Positions 1 through 5,058 of a stretch of 5,058 nucleotides of DNA are shown in pieces. Origin of the DNA: an uncultured Acetobacteraceae bacterium (GTDB lineage Bacteria > Pseudomonadota > Alphaproteobacteria > Acetobacterales > Acetobacteraceae); NCBI GenBank assembly GCA_937874445.1, contig CALNAL010000237.1, positions 1 to 5,058 on the forward strand, read 5' to 3'. How positions within the stretch are numbered: position 1 is the first letter of the stretch; each line of letters starts with the position of its first letter. Position numbers and translations under genes: made by a program. Under the pieces are notes generated by a model. The model worked only from the letters and a program-made list of their open reading frames with translations. It did not search any database and was not told the origin of the DNA.

Positions 1-52
1 CATACGAGATCTGCGCATGTCTCGTGGGCTCGGAGATGTGTATAAGAGACAG
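1..52 (+). other. Illumina Nextera i7 adapter (assembly contamination, not genomic)
   Basis: These bases match library-preparation sequence, not an organism. Positions 1-10 (CATACGAGAT) are the 3' end of the Illumina P7 oligo. Positions 11-18 (CTGCGCAT) sit where the 8-base i7 index belongs; from memory this is the Nextera XT v2 index read as ATGCGCAG. Positions 19-33 (GTCTCGTGGGCTCGG) are the Nextera read-2 linker. Positions 34-52 (AGATGTGTATAAGAGACAG) are the 19-bp hyperactive Tn5 mosaic end. The order and junctions are exactly those of a finished library molecule, so genomic DNA begins at 53. Translation of this stretch gives the peptide MSRGLGDVYKRQ, a familiar artefact in protein databases. 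It should be trimmed before annotation. Confidence 0.98.
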
Positions 53-126
53 CACGCCACCACCGGCAGGACGACGATGCAGAGAACCGCCAGCCCCAGG
101 AGTCCAAGGCCTTCCATGGAGGGCAT
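53..126 (-). CDS. Truncated N-terminus of a divergent, probably membrane-anchored or secreted protein
   Basis: Read on the minus strand from the ATG at 126-124, an open frame runs without a stop to the adapter junction at 53. It encodes 24 full codons: MPSMEGLG, then a hydrophobic run LLGLAVLCIVVLPVVA. A short polar start followed by about 16 apolar residues is typical of a signal anchor, first transmembrane helix or uncleaved signal peptide. A second in-frame ATG lies at 117-115. Only a weak AGG (133-131) precedes the first ATG, so the start is unsettled. The gene would be transcribed away from rplY, with the rest lost beyond the contig edge. The family cannot be recognised from 24 residues. 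The frame is short and could be chance, although the hydrophobic pattern right after a start codon and the divergent layout argue for a real gene. Confidence 0.42.
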
Positions 127-130
127 GGAA
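112..130. repeat. Perfect 7-bp inverted repeat (dyad) at the divergent gene's start
   Basis: TTCCATG (112-118) and CATGGAA (124-130) are exact reverse complements separated by the five bases GAGGG. On the minus strand the dyad contains both candidate start codons of the truncated divergent gene, so in its mRNA a hairpin would hold the initiation codons in a stem. As DNA it could equally be a small operator in the divergent intergenic region. A 7-bp dyad can occur by chance in GC-rich DNA, so only the symmetry is certain. Confidence 0.4.
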
Positions 131-159
131 CCTGCATCGCCGCGTTGCGGTCAAGGAAT

Positions 160-188
160 TTGCGCCGGCTGCGGGGAGTTGCTAAACC
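160..188 (+). promoter_or_regulatory. Weak candidate sigma-70-type promoter for the rplY operon
   Basis: The operon needs a promoter in the 117 bp between the divergent start (126) and rplY (244). The best spaced pair I find is TTGCGC (160-165) and TAAACC (183-188) with a 17-bp spacer, each matching about three of six consensus positions. A better -10 look-alike, TATCTT (225-230), lies too close to the ribosome binding site and has no -35 partner. Outside these and the dyad at 112-130 I see nothing else in the intergenic stretch. This is a guess from spacing and the local AT-richer bases. Confidence 0.2.
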
Positions 189-243
189 GCGCGCCGCGCC
201 GGCACCCCTGGAGGCCGACGCTTGTATCTTTCAGGAGCGAACC

Positions 244-969
244 ATGGCCACATTCACCCAGCTTTCGGCCGAGGCGCGCGAGCGTGCAGGTAAGGGGGCA
301 GCACGCGCGACCCGCCGCGCGGGACGGATTCCCGCAGTCATCTACGGCGGACACGTCGCCCCGTCGCTGATCTCCCTCGACCCCAAAGAGGTCGCCCGCG
401 AGATCGGCCGCCCCGGCTGGCGCTCGCGCCTCTACGAGATGAAGGTCGGAACCGATGACTGCCGCGCGCTGCTGCGCGAGGTGCAGTTCCACCCGCTGAC
501 CGACAAGATCGAGCACGTCGACTTCCAGCGCCTCGCCCCCGGCGAGAAGGTGCGCGTCTCCATCGCGCTGAAGTTCCTCAACGATCTCAAGAGCCCCGGC
601 ATCAAGCGCGGCGGCGTGCTGAACATCGTGCGCCACTCCGTCGACTGCTACTGCGACCAGGACCACGTGCCGCAGTTCTTCGAGGTCGATCTGGCCAAGC
701 TCGACATCAACGACAACGTGCGCTGGTCCGACCTGCTCGACACCGAGGGCGTGCGCCCGACCATCACCGACCGCGACTTCGTGGTGGTGACGATCGCCCC
801 GCCGACCCGCCTCGCCATCGAGACCCCGGCCGCCGACGCCACCGACGCCGCGACCCCGGCTGCCGGCGCTGCCCCGGCGGCTGGCGCGGCCGCCCCGGCT
901 GCCGGTGCCGCCGCCCCGGCCGACGCGGCCAAAGCGCCCGCCGGCAAGGCTCCCGCCGGCAAGAAGTAA
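244..969 (+). CDS. rplY: 50S ribosomal protein L25, long Ctc/TL5 type
   Basis: This 241-residue protein is the 5S rRNA-binding protein of the large ribosomal subunit, in the long form related to general stress protein Ctc and Thermus TL5. Residues ~4-95 form the L25 beta-barrel that contacts 5S rRNA, with family motifs GRIPAVIYGG (27-36) and VQFHPLTDKIEHVDFQ (80-95). Residues ~100-186 form the second beta domain that E. coli's short L25 lacks. Residues ~194-241 are a low-complexity Ala/Pro/Gly tail ending in lysines. The ATG at 244 is chosen because AGGAG (233-237) lies 6 bases upstream and the protein then begins at the usual family N-terminus. The frame stays open upstream to 145, but that extension shows no family similarity. 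It leads a tight operon, with pth 12 bp downstream. The family call is secure; a stress role for this copy is inference. Confidence 0.96.
   Translation: MATFTQLSAEARERAGKGAARATRRAGRIPAVIYGGHVAPSLISLDPKEVAREIGRPGWRSRLYEMKVGTDDCRALLREVQFHPLTDKIEHVDFQRLAPGEKVRVSIALKFLNDLKSPGIKRGGVLNIVRHSVDCYCDQDHVPQFFEVDLAKLDINDNVRWSDLLDTEGVRPTITDRDFVVVTIAPPTRLAIETPAADATDAATPAAGAAPAAGAAAPAAGAAAPADAAKAPAGKAPAGKK
856..963 (+). repeat. In-frame Ala/Pro repeat encoding the L25 C-terminal tail
   Basis: The 3' end of rplY encodes three tandem units, PAAGAA (residues 205-210), PAAGAAA (211-217) and PAAGAAA (218-224). After a short spacer come two copies of APAGK (231-235 and 236-240) and a final Lys. At DNA level the copies differ at wobble positions (for example GCTGCCGGC, GCGGCTGGC, GCTGCCGGT), so the peptide pattern is kept better than the bases. 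The segment is probably disordered, and its lysine-rich end could touch rRNA. Such tails vary in length among alphaproteobacterial L25 proteins. Confidence 0.85.
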
Positions 970-981
970 AGGCCCCGCCCA

Positions 982-1560
982 ATGCTGCTCTGGGTCGGCC
1001 TCGGCAATCCGGAGCCGGGAATGGCCCGGCAACGGCACAATGCCGGCTTCATGGCCCTCGACGCCATCGCGCACCGCCACGGGTTCTCCCCGTGGCGGCA
1101 ACGATTCAAGGGACTCCTCGCCGAGGGCACCGTCGGCGGCGTGAAGGTGATCGCCCTCAAGCCGCAGACCTACATGAACGATTCCGGCGAGGCGGTGCAG
1201 GCCGCCCTCGCCTTCTACAAGCTCGAGCACGGCGCGATCACCGTCTTCCACGACGAGATGGACCTCGTGCCCGGCAAGGTGCGCGTCAAGCGCGGGGGCG
1301 GCGCCGCCGGCCACAACGGGCTGCGCAGCATCGACCGCCTCACCGGCTCGCCCGACTACTGGCGGGTGCGCATCGGCGTCGGCCACCCCGAGAGCCGTGT
1401 GCGCGTGGTCGGCTACGTGCTGGGCGACATCCCCAAGGCCGACCAGCCGCTGATGAGCGCCGTGCTCGAGGCCATCGCCGACAGCGCCCCCCTGCTCACC
1501 GAAAACCGCGCCGAGGACTTCATGACCCGGGTGGCCCTGCTCACCCAGAACGCCGCCTGA
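982..1560 (+). CDS. pth: Peptidyl-tRNA hydrolase (Pth1 family)
   Basis: Pth cleaves the ester bond of peptidyl-tRNAs that fall off the ribosome, recycling tRNA in the cytoplasm; it is normally essential. The 192 residues match the bacterial length (E. coli 194). By alignment from memory to E. coli: Asn9 (Asn10), catalytic His19 (His20) in RHNAG, Asn66 (Asn68) in KPQTYMNDSG, Asp91 (Asp93) in FHDEMDL, Asn112 (Asn114) in GGGAAGHNGLRS, and Arg130 in RVRIGVGHP. All catalytic residues are present. The odd point is the N-terminal motif: the usual GNPG..Y..TRHN reads GNPEPGMARQRHN, so Gly11 is Glu, the conserved Tyr is Met14 and the Thr is Gln17. The ATG at 982 starts right at the first beta strand. 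Its ribosome binding site is weak (AAAGG, 968-972, overlapping the rplY stop), so translation may be coupled to rplY. Confidence 0.96.
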   Translation: MLLWVGLGNPEPGMARQRHNAGFMALDAIAHRHGFSPWRQRFKGLLAEGTVGGVKVIALKPQTYMNDSGEAVQAALAFYKLEHGAITVFHDEMDLVPGKVRVKRGGGAAGHNGLRSIDRLTGSPDYWRVRIGVGHPESRVRVVGYVLGDIPKADQPLMSAVLEAIADSAPLLTENRAEDFMTRVALLTQNAA

Positions 1561-1574
1561 GAGGAAACAGCGAG

Positions 1575-2669
1575 ATGGGCTTCAACTGCGGCATCGTCGG
1601 CCTGCCCAACGTCGGCAAGAGCACCCTCTTCAACGCGCTCACCGCCACCGTCGCGGCCCAGGCCGCCAACTACCCCTTCTGCACCATCGAGCCCAACGTC
1701 GGGCGCGTCGCCGTGCCCGACCCGCGTCTCGACACACTCGCCGAGATCGGCAAGTCGGTGAAGATCGTGCCGACCTCGCTGGAGTTCGTGGACATCGCCG
1801 GGCTGGTGCGCGGCGCCTCGCGCGGGGAGGGCCTGGGCAACCAGTTCCTCGCCAACATCCGCGAGGTGGACGCCATCATCCACGTGCTGCGCTGCTTCGA
1901 GGACTCCGACGTGACCCACGTCGAAGGCTCCATCGACCCCATCCGCGACGCCGAGACCGTCGAGACCGAGCTGATGCTCGCCGACCTCGACAGCCTGGAA
2001 AAGCGCGCCATCAGCCTCCAGAAGCGCGCCCGCGGCGGCGACAAGGAGAGCATCGCCCTCGCCGCCGTGGTGGAGCCCATCGTCGCCGCGCTGCAGGCCG
2101 GCAAGCCCGCGCGCACCGTGGTGACGCCCGAGAACGCCGCCACCATCCGCCAGCTCCAGCTGCTCACCTCCAAGCCCGTGCTCTACGTCTGCAACGTCGA
2201 GGAGGGCGCGGCCGCCACCGGCAACGCCTTCTCCGCGCGCGTGGCCGAGCGCGCCGCCGCCGAGGGGGCGCGCGTCGTGGTGGTCTCTGCCGCCATCGAG
2301 GCCGAGGTGGCCCAGCTCGACGCCGCCGAGCGCGGGGAGTTCCTCGAAGGGCTCGGGCTGCACGATTCCGGGCTCGACCGCGTCATCCGCGCCGGCTACG
2401 ACCTGCTGGGGCTGATCACCTACTTCACTGTCGGCCCCAAGGAATCCCGTGCCTGGACCATCGTCGCGGGAACCCGCGCCCCCCAGGCCGCCGCGGTGAT
2501 CCACAACGACTTCGAGCGCGGCTTCATCGCCTGCGAGACCATCGCCTACGACGACTTCGTCGCCTGCCACGGCGAACAGGGGGCCAAGGAGACGGGGAAG
2601 ATGCGCGTCGAGGGCAAGGACTACGTGGTGCGCGACGGCGACATCCTGCTGTTCCGCTTCAACGTCTGA
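1575..2669 (+). CDS. ychF: Redox-regulated/ribosome-binding ATPase YchF (OLA1 family)
   Basis: YchF is a universal P-loop protein of the Obg/TRAFAC class that prefers ATP to GTP, binds ribosomes and is linked to oxidative-stress responses. The 364 residues equal the usual length (E. coli 363). Visible motifs are the Walker A/G1 GLPNVGKST (9-17), NYPFCTIEPN (32-41, switch I region), the G3 element DIAGLV (73-78) followed by RGASRGEGLGN, and NVEE (207-210) in place of NKxD, which marks the ATP-preferring YchF branch. SAAIE (238-242) is G5. A coiled-coil-like helical arm spans ~125-205 and a TGS domain ~280-363, ending in LLFRFNV. The ATG at 1575 has GAGGAAA (1561-1567) upstream and gives the canonical MGFNCGIVG start; the open frame further upstream only overlaps pth out of frame. 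It sits 14 bp after pth, in the rplY-pth-ychF order usual for alphaproteobacteria. Confidence 0.97.
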   Translation: MGFNCGIVGLPNVGKSTLFNALTATVAAQAANYPFCTIEPNVGRVAVPDPRLDTLAEIGKSVKIVPTSLEFVDIAGLVRGASRGEGLGNQFLANIREVDAIIHVLRCFEDSDVTHVEGSIDPIRDAETVETELMLADLDSLEKRAISLQKRARGGDKESIALAAVVEPIVAALQAGKPARTVVTPENAATIRQLQLLTSKPVLYVCNVEEGAAATGNAFSARVAERAAAEGARVVVVSAAIEAEVAQLDAAERGEFLEGLGLHDSGLDRVIRAGYDLLGLITYFTVGPKESRAWTIVAGTRAPQAAAVIHNDFERGFIACETIAYDDFVACHGEQGAKETGKMRVEGKDYVVRDGDILLFRFNV

Positions 2670-2687
2670 ACGCGAAGGAGAGGGTCG

Positions 2688-4013
2688 ATGCGGATTGCGA
2701 TGATCGGGGGCGGCTACGTGGGCCTCGTCTCGGGCGCCTGCTTCGCCGAGTTCGGCCACGAGGTCGCCGTCGTCGAGGCCGATGCCGGCAAGCTCGCCGC
2801 CCTTCAGGCGGGTCGGATGCCGATCTTCGAGCCCGGGCTCGACAAGCTGGTGGCCGACAACGTGGCCGGCGGCCGGCTCTCCTTCGGCGCCGACATCTCC
2901 CTGGCGGTGGCCGGGGCGGACGCCGTCTTCATCGCCGTCGGCACCCCGACGCGGCGCGGCGACGGGCACGCCGACCTCACCTATGTGTACGCCGCCGCCG
3001 AGCAGGTGGCCCACGCCCTGACCGGCTACGCGGTGATCGTGGACAAGTCCACCGTGCCCGTGGGCACCGGCCGGCGCGTCGCCGAGATCGTGCACGGCGC
3101 GCGGCCCGACCTGGAATTCGACGTCGCCTCCAACCCCGAGTTCCTGCGCGAGGGCAACGCCATCGGCGACTTCATGCACCCCGACCGGGTGGTGATCGGC
3201 ACCGAAAGCGCCCGCGCCCGCGAGGTCCTCCGCCAGATCTACCGCCCGATTTCGCTCATCGAGGCGCCGATCCTGTTCACCGGCATCGAGACCGCCGAAC
3301 TCATCAAATACGCGGCCAACTCCTTCCTCGCGATGAAGATCACCTTCATCAACGAGATGGCCGACCTCTGCGAGCGCCTCGGTGCCGACGTGCATGACCT
3401 CGCGCGCGGCATCGGGCTCGACGGGCGGATCGGGCGCAAGTTCCTCCACCCCGGCCCGGGCTTCGGCGGCTCGTGCTTCCCCAAGGACACCATCGCGCTC
3501 GCCCGCATCTCCCAGGATGCCGGGGCGCCGAGCCGGCTGGTCGAAACCACCGTGGCCGTCAATGACGCGCGCAAGGCCGGGATGGCCGCGCGCATCGTCG
3601 CCGCCTGCGGCGGTTCGGTGCGCGGCAGGACCCTCGGCGTGCTCGGCCTGACCTTCAAGCCCGAGACCGACGACATGCGCGACAGCCCCGCCGTGGGCAT
3701 CATCGACCGGCTGGTCGAGGACGGCGCCCTGGTGCAGGCCTATGACCCGCAGGGCATGGACCAGGCCCGGCCGCTGCTGCCCGGGGCGGTGCGCTACGTG
3801 GACGGCGCCCTCGCCGCCGCCGCCGGGGCCGACGCGCTGGTGGTGATTACCGAGTGGAACGAGTTCCGCGCCCTCACCCCCGAGCAGCTCAGCTCGGCCA
3901 TGGCCGGACGCGTGGTGGTGGACCTGCGCAACATCTACGACCCTGCCGCCATGGCCGCCGCCGGCTTCACCTACCGCTCCATCGGCCGGCCCGCGCCCAC
4001 CCCGACCGTCTGA
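2688..4013 (+). CDS. ugd: UDP-glucose 6-dehydrogenase
   Basis: This enzyme oxidises UDP-glucose to UDP-glucuronate with two NAD+, supplying exopolysaccharide, capsule or lipid A/LPS sugar pathways. The 441 residues fit the bacterial type. The N-terminal Rossmann fold has GGGYVG (7-12) and acidic Glu30 at the end of beta-2, as expected for NAD use. STVPVGT (121-127) and NPEFLREG (149-156, catalytic Glu151) follow. ELIKYAANSF holds Lys207 and Asn211, and GPGFGGSCFPKD (256-267) carries the catalytic Cys263 and Asp267. The C-terminal UDP-binding domain has TFKPETDDMRDSP (322-334). All active-site residues are intact. AAGGAG (2675-2680) lies 7 bases before the ATG. It starts only 18 bp after ychF with no terminator between, so co-transcription with the translation genes is likely. 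No glycosyltransferase or polysaccharide gene is visible nearby, so the end product is unknown. A GDP-mannose or UDP-ManNAc dehydrogenase is less likely given the motif set. Confidence 0.95.
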   Translation: MRIAMIGGGYVGLVSGACFAEFGHEVAVVEADAGKLAALQAGRMPIFEPGLDKLVADNVAGGRLSFGADISLAVAGADAVFIAVGTPTRRGDGHADLTYVYAAAEQVAHALTGYAVIVDKSTVPVGTGRRVAEIVHGARPDLEFDVASNPEFLREGNAIGDFMHPDRVVIGTESARAREVLRQIYRPISLIEAPILFTGIETAELIKYAANSFLAMKITFINEMADLCERLGADVHDLARGIGLDGRIGRKFLHPGPGFGGSCFPKDTIALARISQDAGAPSRLVETTVAVNDARKAGMAARIVAACGGSVRGRTLGVLGLTFKPETDDMRDSPAVGIIDRLVEDGALVQAYDPQGMDQARPLLPGAVRYVDGALAAAAGADALVVITEWNEFRALTPEQLSSAMAGRVVVDLRNIYDPAAMAAAGFTYRSIGRPAPTPTV

Positions 4014-4045
4014 TCTGTCTGTCCGCCGCGGATCGTGCTAAGAAA

Positions 4046-4063
4046 CCCCGGTTTGTTCCGGGG
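4046..4063 (+). promoter_or_regulatory. GC hairpin covering the ribosome binding site of the NAL-family gene
   Basis: CCCCGG (4046-4051) and CCGGGG (4058-4063) pair perfectly around the 6-base loop TTTGTT. The 3' arm overlaps the only Shine-Dalgarno-like sequence of the next gene, GGGGAG (4060-4065), 7 bases before the ATG at 4073. Folded, the hairpin would hide most of that site. No T-run follows, so it is a poor intrinsic terminator. Just upstream, TGCTAAGAA (4036-4044) resembles an extended -10 but has no clear -35, so the downstream gene may have its own promoter. The fold is seen in the sequence; a regulatory role is inference. Confidence 0.45.
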
Positions 4064-4072
4064 AGCGATAAC

Positions 4073-5005
4073 ATGGCGCTGCTGAACGAGAGTGCCCGCG
4101 GGGTTTTCGTCATTTCCGTCACGCCGTTCCGCGACAACGGCGCGCTCGACCTCGAGGGCGTGCCGCGCCTCGTCGAGTTCTACCTCGCGCGCGGCGCCAC
4201 CGGGCTGACCATCCTCGGCATCATGGGCGAGGCGCCCAAGCTCGCCGCCGACGAATCCATCGCCTTCGTGCGCGCCGTCACCCGCGCCGTCGCCGGACGG
4301 GTGCCCGTCGTGGTCGGCGTTTCCTCGCCCGGCTTCGCCGCCATGCGCGCGCTCGCCGGCGAGGCCATGGAGGCCGGCGCCGCCGGGGTGATGGTGGCTT
4401 CCACCCCCGGTCTGCGCTCCGACGATTCCATCTACACCTACTTCGAGCAGGTCGCCGAAACCCTCGGCTCCATCCCCTTCGTGCTGCAGGACTACCCGCT
4501 CACGACCGGGGTGCAGATCCCCGTCGGCGTGCTCAAGCGCATCATCGCCGCCCTGCCCACCTGCGTGATGCTCAAGCACGAGGACTGGCCCGGACTGAAC
4601 AAGATCACCGCCCTGCGCACCGGCGAGGGCCGGCGCGTCTCCATCCTGGTGGGCAACGGCGCGCTGTTCCTGCCCGAGGAGCTGCGCCGCGGCGCCGACG
4701 GGGCGATGACCGGCTTCGCCTACCCCGAAATGCTCAGCGGCGTCGTGGCGGCCCACCAGGCCGGCGACGACCAGGCCGCCGCCGACCTCTTCGACGCCTA
4801 CCTGCCGCTCGCCCGCTACGAGCAGCAGCAGGGCATCGGCCTCGCCGCGCGCAAATACGTGCTCGCCCAGCGCGGCGCCATCGCCAGCCCGGCCCAGCGC
4901 CGCCCCGGCCGCAAGCTCACCGCCGAGGATATCGCCGATATCGCCTTCCTCATCGCCCGCCAGGAAAAGCGCCTCGCCGCGATCGGAAAGCCGGCGACGA
5001 AGTAG
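4073..5005 (+). CDS. DapA/NAL-superfamily aldolase or dehydratase, not a true DapA; substrate unknown
   Basis: The 310-residue protein has the TIM-barrel layout of the N-acetylneuraminate lyase/dihydrodipicolinate synthase superfamily, whose members form a Schiff base between a lysine and a 2-keto acid. The likely Schiff-base residue is Lys168 in VMLKHED. The DapA motif GTTGES is replaced by GIMGEA (49-54), losing the two Thr. The segment matching DapA YNVPSRTG reads QDYPLTTG (139-146), so the catalytic Tyr becomes Gln, the substrate-binding Arg becomes Thr, and a Tyr lies two residues later (Tyr141). The C-terminal part (AMTGFAYPE, 211-219, then the helices to ~300) resembles, from memory, 2-keto-3-deoxy-sugar-acid dehydratases. 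A sugar-acid or other 2-keto-acid substrate is therefore plausible but unproven. The ATG at 4073 is preferred because it has GGGGAG upstream and begins the first barrel strand (GVFVISVTPF); upstream codons in this frame overlap ugd. Confidence 0.88.
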   Translation: MALLNESARGVFVISVTPFRDNGALDLEGVPRLVEFYLARGATGLTILGIMGEAPKLAADESIAFVRAVTRAVAGRVPVVVGVSSPGFAAMRALAGEAMEAGAAGVMVASTPGLRSDDSIYTYFEQVAETLGSIPFVLQDYPLTTGVQIPVGVLKRIIAALPTCVMLKHEDWPGLNKITALRTGEGRRVSILVGNGALFLPEELRRGADGAMTGFAYPEMLSGVVAAHQAGDDQAAADLFDAYLPLARYEQQQGIGLAARKYVLAQRGAIASPAQRRPGRKLTAEDIADIAFLIARQEKRLAAIGKPATK

Positions 5006-5016
5006 GCAAGGAAGGT

Positions 5017-5040
5017 CTTCTTTTCCTGAAGGAAAAGAAG
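5017..5040 (+). terminator. Perfect 10-bp palindromic hairpin after the last gene; possible terminator or dispersed repeat
   Basis: CTTCTTTTCC (5017-5026) and GGAAAAGAAG (5031-5040) pair perfectly around the tetraloop TGAA, beginning 12 bases after the stop codon at 5003-5005. The bases that follow (CAAAAGGACTTTATTCTT) are AT-rich, but the T-rich part begins some 9 bases after the stem, so it is not a textbook intrinsic terminator. The stretch 5006-5058 is under 40% GC, against the very GC-rich genes before it. Together with the contig ending here, this suits a multi-copy intergenic element. From memory it resembles AAGAAGCAAAAAGACTTT-type elements of Acetobacteraceae; this was not searched. 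Confidence 0.6.
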
Positions 5041-5058
5041 CAAAAGGACTTTATTCTT

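Noticed and set aside
34..52. Tn5/IS50 mosaic end suggesting a transposon insertion
   Set aside because: It is directly joined to the Nextera linker, index and P7 sequence, so it comes from library tagmentation, not from a genomic element.
17..370. Plus-strand open frame beginning MSRGLGDVYKRQ
   Set aside because: It starts inside the adapter and index, and its remainder overlaps rplY in another frame; it is a known artefact.
151..1386. 411-codon open frame on the minus strand opposite rplY and pth
   Set aside because: GC-rich codons leave few stops on the opposite strand. The product is low-complexity (Gly/Ala/Val/His/Asp), has no recognisable motif and lies opposite two clear genes.
1413..3449. 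678-codon open frame on the minus strand opposite ychF and ugd
   Set aside because: It is the same antisense artefact of strong third-position GC bias. It spans two well-supported genes and their junction and has a Gly/His/Asp/Val-rich, non-protein-like composition.
4046..4063. Intrinsic terminator for ugd
   Set aside because: The stem is GC-rich, but no T-run follows it; GAGCGATAAC and the start codon come next.
3971..4756. 261-codon minus-strand open frame opposite the NAL-family gene
   Set aside because: It is a shadow of the plus-strand gene, rich in Gly/Ala/His with no motif; it also crosses the intergenic hairpin.
4073..5005. Annotation as dapA (4-hydroxy-tetrahydrodipicolinate synthase)
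   Set aside because: The Thr-Thr pair, the Tyr and the Arg typical of DapA are absent at their aligned positions, so only the superfamily can be assigned.
1..5058. CRISPR array, tRNA, rRNA, toxin-antitoxin or defence genes
   Set aside because: I found no regularly spaced repeats, no RNA-gene signatures and no reading frames beyond those listed that look like real proteins; the intergenic gaps are too short to hide such genes.

Overview
The window looks like one complete short-read contig rather than a slice of a larger one. Its first 52 bases are Illumina Nextera adapter (P7 end, 8-base index, transposase mosaic end). Its last ~50 bases are an AT-rich perfect palindrome where assembly probably stopped. 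The genomic part (53-5058) is very GC-rich, with a strong third-position GC bias in the genes. The YchF N-terminus (MGFNCGIVGLPNVGKST, then AAQAANYPFCTIEPN) and the Pth sequence are of alphaproteobacterial type, as is the rplY-pth-ychF order with a long Ctc-type L25. The terminal palindrome resembles intergenic elements I remember from Acetobacteraceae, so Rhodospirillales/Acetobacteraceae is my tentative placement. No search was possible.

Layout: 1-52 adapter. 53-126 (minus) is a probable truncated start of a divergent gene with a hydrophobic N-terminus. 127-243 is the divergent intergenic region. 244-969 rplY (L25/Ctc), 982-1560 pth (peptidyl-tRNA hydrolase), 1575-2669 ychF (OLA1/YchF-type P-loop NTPase) and 2688-4013 ugd (UDP-glucose 6-dehydrogenase) all lie on the plus strand with gaps of 12-18 bp and read as one operon. 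After a 59-bp gap holding a GC-rich hairpin that covers the ribosome binding site comes 4073-5005. This is a Schiff-base lysine aldolase/dehydratase of the DapA/NAL superfamily that does not have the residues of a true dihydrodipicolinate synthase. It is followed by the terminal palindrome, a possible terminator or dispersed repeat.

Function: rplY, pth and ychF form a translation group. L25 binds 5S rRNA in the large subunit, Pth recycles peptidyl-tRNA, and YchF is a ribosome-associated ATPase. ugd makes UDP-glucuronate for surface polysaccharide and has no obvious tie to translation. The NAL-family enzyme probably acts on a 2-keto acid, perhaps a sugar acid.

I see no mobile element, CRISPR array, defence system, phage gene or RNA gene, and no sign of a new multi-gene system. 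The points most worth a second look are the adapter contamination, the altered active-site motifs in Pth and the NAL enzyme, the hairpin over the NAL gene's ribosome binding site, and the terminal palindrome.
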